The position numbers were made by a program, and so were the translations under genes. A stretch of DNA of 64,000 nucleotides. It comes from Sphagnum compactum (taxonomy: Eukaryota; Bryophyta; Sphagnopsida; Sphagnales). The notes below the pieces were generated by a model. It saw only the letters and a program-made list of their open reading frames with translations. It ran no database searches and was not told where the DNA came from. Of this stretch, positions 60,971 through 64,000 are shown in pieces (the stretch's first letter is position 1; each line of letters begins with the position of its first letter). Location: NCBI GenBank assembly GCA_965153455.1, contig OZ234504.1, positions 6,696,001 through 6,760,000 on the forward strand. Direction: 5' to 3'.

Positions 60971-63898
60971 GAGGGAATTTTCTGCACCGTCCACTTTTAT
61001 GCTTTTGAGAATTTGGGTCATGTTAGTTCCCCTTTCATAATGGAAATGAAATCTATTGGCTCCCTTGGTCACATAAGAAAATTTTGGTTACTTGGTCACA
61101 CACACACACACAAAGAAAAAACACTACATACATACACACACATATACCATGGCATAAAATGAAACTTTGATTCATTACTTGGTCTTCTTGCACATGGAAA
61201 TGACAAAAATGGTTTTCAATTACTTTCGTACTCGCTCTATGGAACATCATCAACTTGTTTGTATGTATGTATGTATGTATGTACAAGGAGGTGATCAAGG
61301 TGTCTTTGCAACTTCATCATAACTTAATACGCAATCATTTCGGGCATATTTTCATCACCGGGTGGCAAAATATAATCCGTTTTTATGAGCAACCGGGGGT
61401 TGCCAAATCTGGATCTTCTTTTCTTGCATGGTAAGGTTCCTTTTTTGGAGCACAAAAAATTATTCACTCTTTTTATTGTAAATTGAGTTATGGTGAAAAG
61501 TAACATCTCTTCCCACAAAGTTAATTCAGTTTTCTAGTGTGTTGTATATGATTGCCAACTTCTAATGTGAAAATACATTCATATACACTTGCATGCATAC
61601 ATACATACATATATAATGCATTATTTGATTGTGGCCACTCCTATGGTTGAGGGTAAAACCCTAAAGGATCTAGCAAATTCCAATAGAATTGAAAGTGCAT
61701 CTCATTATTCATATCATCCAATAAGTGCATCTCATAACTTGTATAAGAAAATAAGAAAATCGTTCATGACTATTTGTTGTGCAAGAAAATTGTTGTTTTC
61801 TTTGATAGCAAGCAAGCACTCCCCCCCTATAGATCCTACAATAGAGCTCACATCCAACACGAGGCCCTAACTGGACAGCAAAGAGGCTCTAAAACCGCAA
61901 AATCCTAGCCCAACAATAACAATCTTCTCTTTCTCAAAGGTTAAAAGCTTCTGACCCCATGAGCCAAGCCCACTATAAACTTCTATAATAGTTCAATTTG
62001 TTTGGGAACATGTGAATGTAGGAAGTGGTAGTTTATGGGTTTTAATTAACATTTTTTTTTTTAAAATTAAATCAAGCTCAACTTGGGAACTAGAGTTTCC
62101 AATTATCTTTCTTCTTAAAGAAAAAGAGTGTAGGAAAAGTTCAAGTCCAACCTACTCAATATGACAATTTTAGGTGTACAAATTCATATAGCCTACAAAG
62201 CTTGCCAAATTGAACTAGCACACCATGCAAGATCTATCCTATGCACATTGCAAACACAAAGCATTCATTTGCTTGTATTCATGTCCCATAGCTAAGCTAA
62301 CCACGGTGGTTAGCTATGTATCAACCAAGGTTACCTAGTTGTTCTTCTTTGAAAGAACCTCCAGTGTCAGTTCTTGACACTTTGAAAAGTTTTGCCAGTT
62401 CTTGAGGTGCAAGTTTGAGCATGGTTTTTCGAAACTCAAAACTTGGCGTTTTAGTTTTGACAATTTTTAAAAATTTCAACGACATTTGGGCTGGGTTTGA
62501 AAAGAGGGTTTGCTTCTCTCATATACGTGTATACAACCCACTCCTCAAAGGTTGAACATTTTTAAGATGTAAAGTTTTACAACAAGTTAAAAACTGAAAA
62601 TTATGAAAGTACTTATCAAGTTTTACATCAAGTAAAATTAAAAATTGGGTTAAGTATCAAAATTTTACAAAAAAAATTAATTTGCAAGGTTGGGTCAAAT
62701 GTTCTTGACCAATAGTTTCAAGTCTATAGGTCCAACCATAGGGTTTAGGCTAAGATTGGTTTTGGCTTATTATGGACGGTTTCAAACTTTATTTTTAAAG
62801 TGATTTTGAATCTTTTGGATTTGGTGTTCCCAATAAGTTCTCAAAAAGTTCTGATTATGTTCCTTTCATTTCTCAATCAATTCCCAAAGTTTCCACCACA
62901 TGTTCCCAAGAGAAATCTAGTGTTAGTCGCCATTTTTGGCTTAATGGCCACAAGCACCACAATTTTATCTCATATCCTTTGTACCAAAAACTTTGGAGGG
63001 AACCTACAAAGGTGAAAGGGAACACCACACCTTCGTCCCATGTATGCTTCTCGCCCATACTTGTACCTAAGAACTTACAAAGGTGGTCAAAGGGAGAGAC
63101 TTCTCCTTAAGAAATTGCAAACTGCAAAAATGGCCATAGAACCTATTGAAATTACATTGAAGACATTGCCTAAACCCTAATTAGACTTAGGACATAAACC
63201 CCCTAATAATCGGCCTCAACACTTTCGAGGCAATTCTAAGGCCAAGTCTAGCCAACCCTAGCTTCTCCTTGTCACATCCGAATCCAAGTCTTGAGGTAGG
63301 TTCTTGACTTTGGATCCAGTTGAAAATCCATCCAGATCCAGCCAACACTTGATCATACCAGGTTTCCACCCGCAATGGTACACACTTATGGGTTTTAAGT
63401 TCACATCACACACAAAAAAGCTTATGAAGTTAGTATACGAGGATCAACAAGTGTGTGTAGTTAGGGATGAAAGGGGGGGGGTTTGGAGGGAAAGGGGAAA
63501 AAGAAAAAAAAAAAAAAAAAGCAGACGCCAACAGACAAAATACACACATACACCCACTTTTATTACTTTAAAAATCCAGATACATAATTTTCCTTATCAG
63601 ATGAAGAAGTCAATCAATCATAAGGTTATAATCAGGTTAGCCACCACCCTTCTGCTATTTCTGAGCACAAAAGCTACATATATATTGAAACACACAGAAC
63701 AACAACCAAAAAGAACAGCCAAAAGCCCAATGGAAAAAGCAGAGTTTTTATAATTCTGGATTCAAAGTCCCATTTGAAATTCCCTTTGAATTACAAACCT
63801 TTGTAGTTCAATGATCATGGGAGTTGAAAACATCGCAACATTTTACGAGCACAAATTGTGATTGTGATTGTGTGTGTGTGTGTTTTTGTGTGCGCTTG
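60971..63898. other. Spacer without recognised gene
   Basis: It contains (AC)n near 61098-61111, (TATG)n at 61260-61282, (CATA)n near 61595-61612, a 10-bp-arm palindrome (62295-62315), poly-A at 63505-63520 and (TG)n near 63870-63882. The frames at 61589-61870 and 62800-63015 show no known motif. Confidence 0.55.
62295..62315. repeat. 10-bp-arm palindrome
   Basis: AGCTAACCAC, a single G, then GTGGTTAGCT: perfect arms with a one-base centre. Confidence 0.85.
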
Positions 63899-64000
63899 TC
63901 AGATGAGCTCAACTGGCTGTGATCTGAGGTGTTGGGCATCTTCTTCGATGAGGGAAAAGGGCGTTGGTTCGGTCATGGAAGTGGGGTATATAACACAAAC
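63899..64000 (-). CDS. Possible C-terminal coding end of a gene beyond the right edge
   Basis: The - strand is open from the window edge to a TGA at 63899-63901 (33 codons), ending EEDAQHLRSQPVELI. Composition here is less AT-rich than the adjacent spacer, and a (TG)n tract follows as could suit a 3' UTR. There is no family match and the stretch is short, so this may be chance. Confidence 0.25.
   Translation of the reverse strand, partial: VCVIYPTSMTEPTPFSLIEEDAQHLRSQPVELI

Noticed and set aside
60384-61162. Poly-Glu, Lys-rich and Gly/Phe-rich frames
   Set aside because: By-products of polypyrimidine tracts and a 96-bp duplication.
62800-63015. Possible transposon protein fragment
   Set aside because: The frame is short, with no motif I can tie to a known family.

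Overview
This looks like land-plant nuclear DNA from a large, repeat-rich genome. The evidence is long AT-rich spacers, genes broken by long GT-AG introns, interstitial copies of the plant telomere word CCCTAAA/TTTAGGG, and three gene families known from plants. A non-seed plant such as a fern or lycophyte would fit the gene architecture and the very long, Ser/Gln/Ala-rich homolog, but I cannot fix the lineage by reading alone. No rRNA, tRNA, CRISPR array, bacterial operon or intact LTR retrotransposon was seen.

Layout. (1) 1-7637, + strand: the 3' part of a CDCA7-like / zf-4CXXC_R1-type nuclear protein gene. Twelve exons can be traced, but the late exons carry an apparent frameshift, an in-frame stop and one splice join that does not keep phase, so the locus may be decaying. 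(2) 7638-39560: about 32 kb without a convincing gene. It holds a 25/28-bp minisatellite, a GC-rich gene-free island (about 14.1-18.4 kb), a dispersed family with a palindromic GCCAAATTTGGC core, a roughly 57-bp tandem array split by a Helitron-like insertion, a 2.7-kb degenerate hAT transposon with terminal inverted repeats, a second hAT-like remnant and an ankyrin-like fragment. (3) About 39.6-53.5 kb, + strand: a large four-exon gene (about 2,690 residues predicted) resembling the plant HAPLESS 8 family. It has a TATA-like box, a long leader, a C2HC (UBZ4-like) finger and two coding minisatellites. (4) 54,993-58,790, - strand: a complete six-exon MYB-CC (PHR1-like, UNE16/PHL6-7-like) transcription factor of 573 residues with one GC-AG intron. 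(5) 58.8-64 kb: its leader/promoter, simple repeats, more spacer, and a possible C-terminal coding end on the - strand at the right edge.

The HAP8-like and MYB-CC genes are convergent, with about 1.5 kb between their stop codons. Nothing suggests the three genes act in one pathway; they look like independent nuclear or regulatory genes in a transposon-rich landscape. Exon boundaries were set by hand from GT/AG sites, reading phase and family resemblance, and have not been checked against transcripts.
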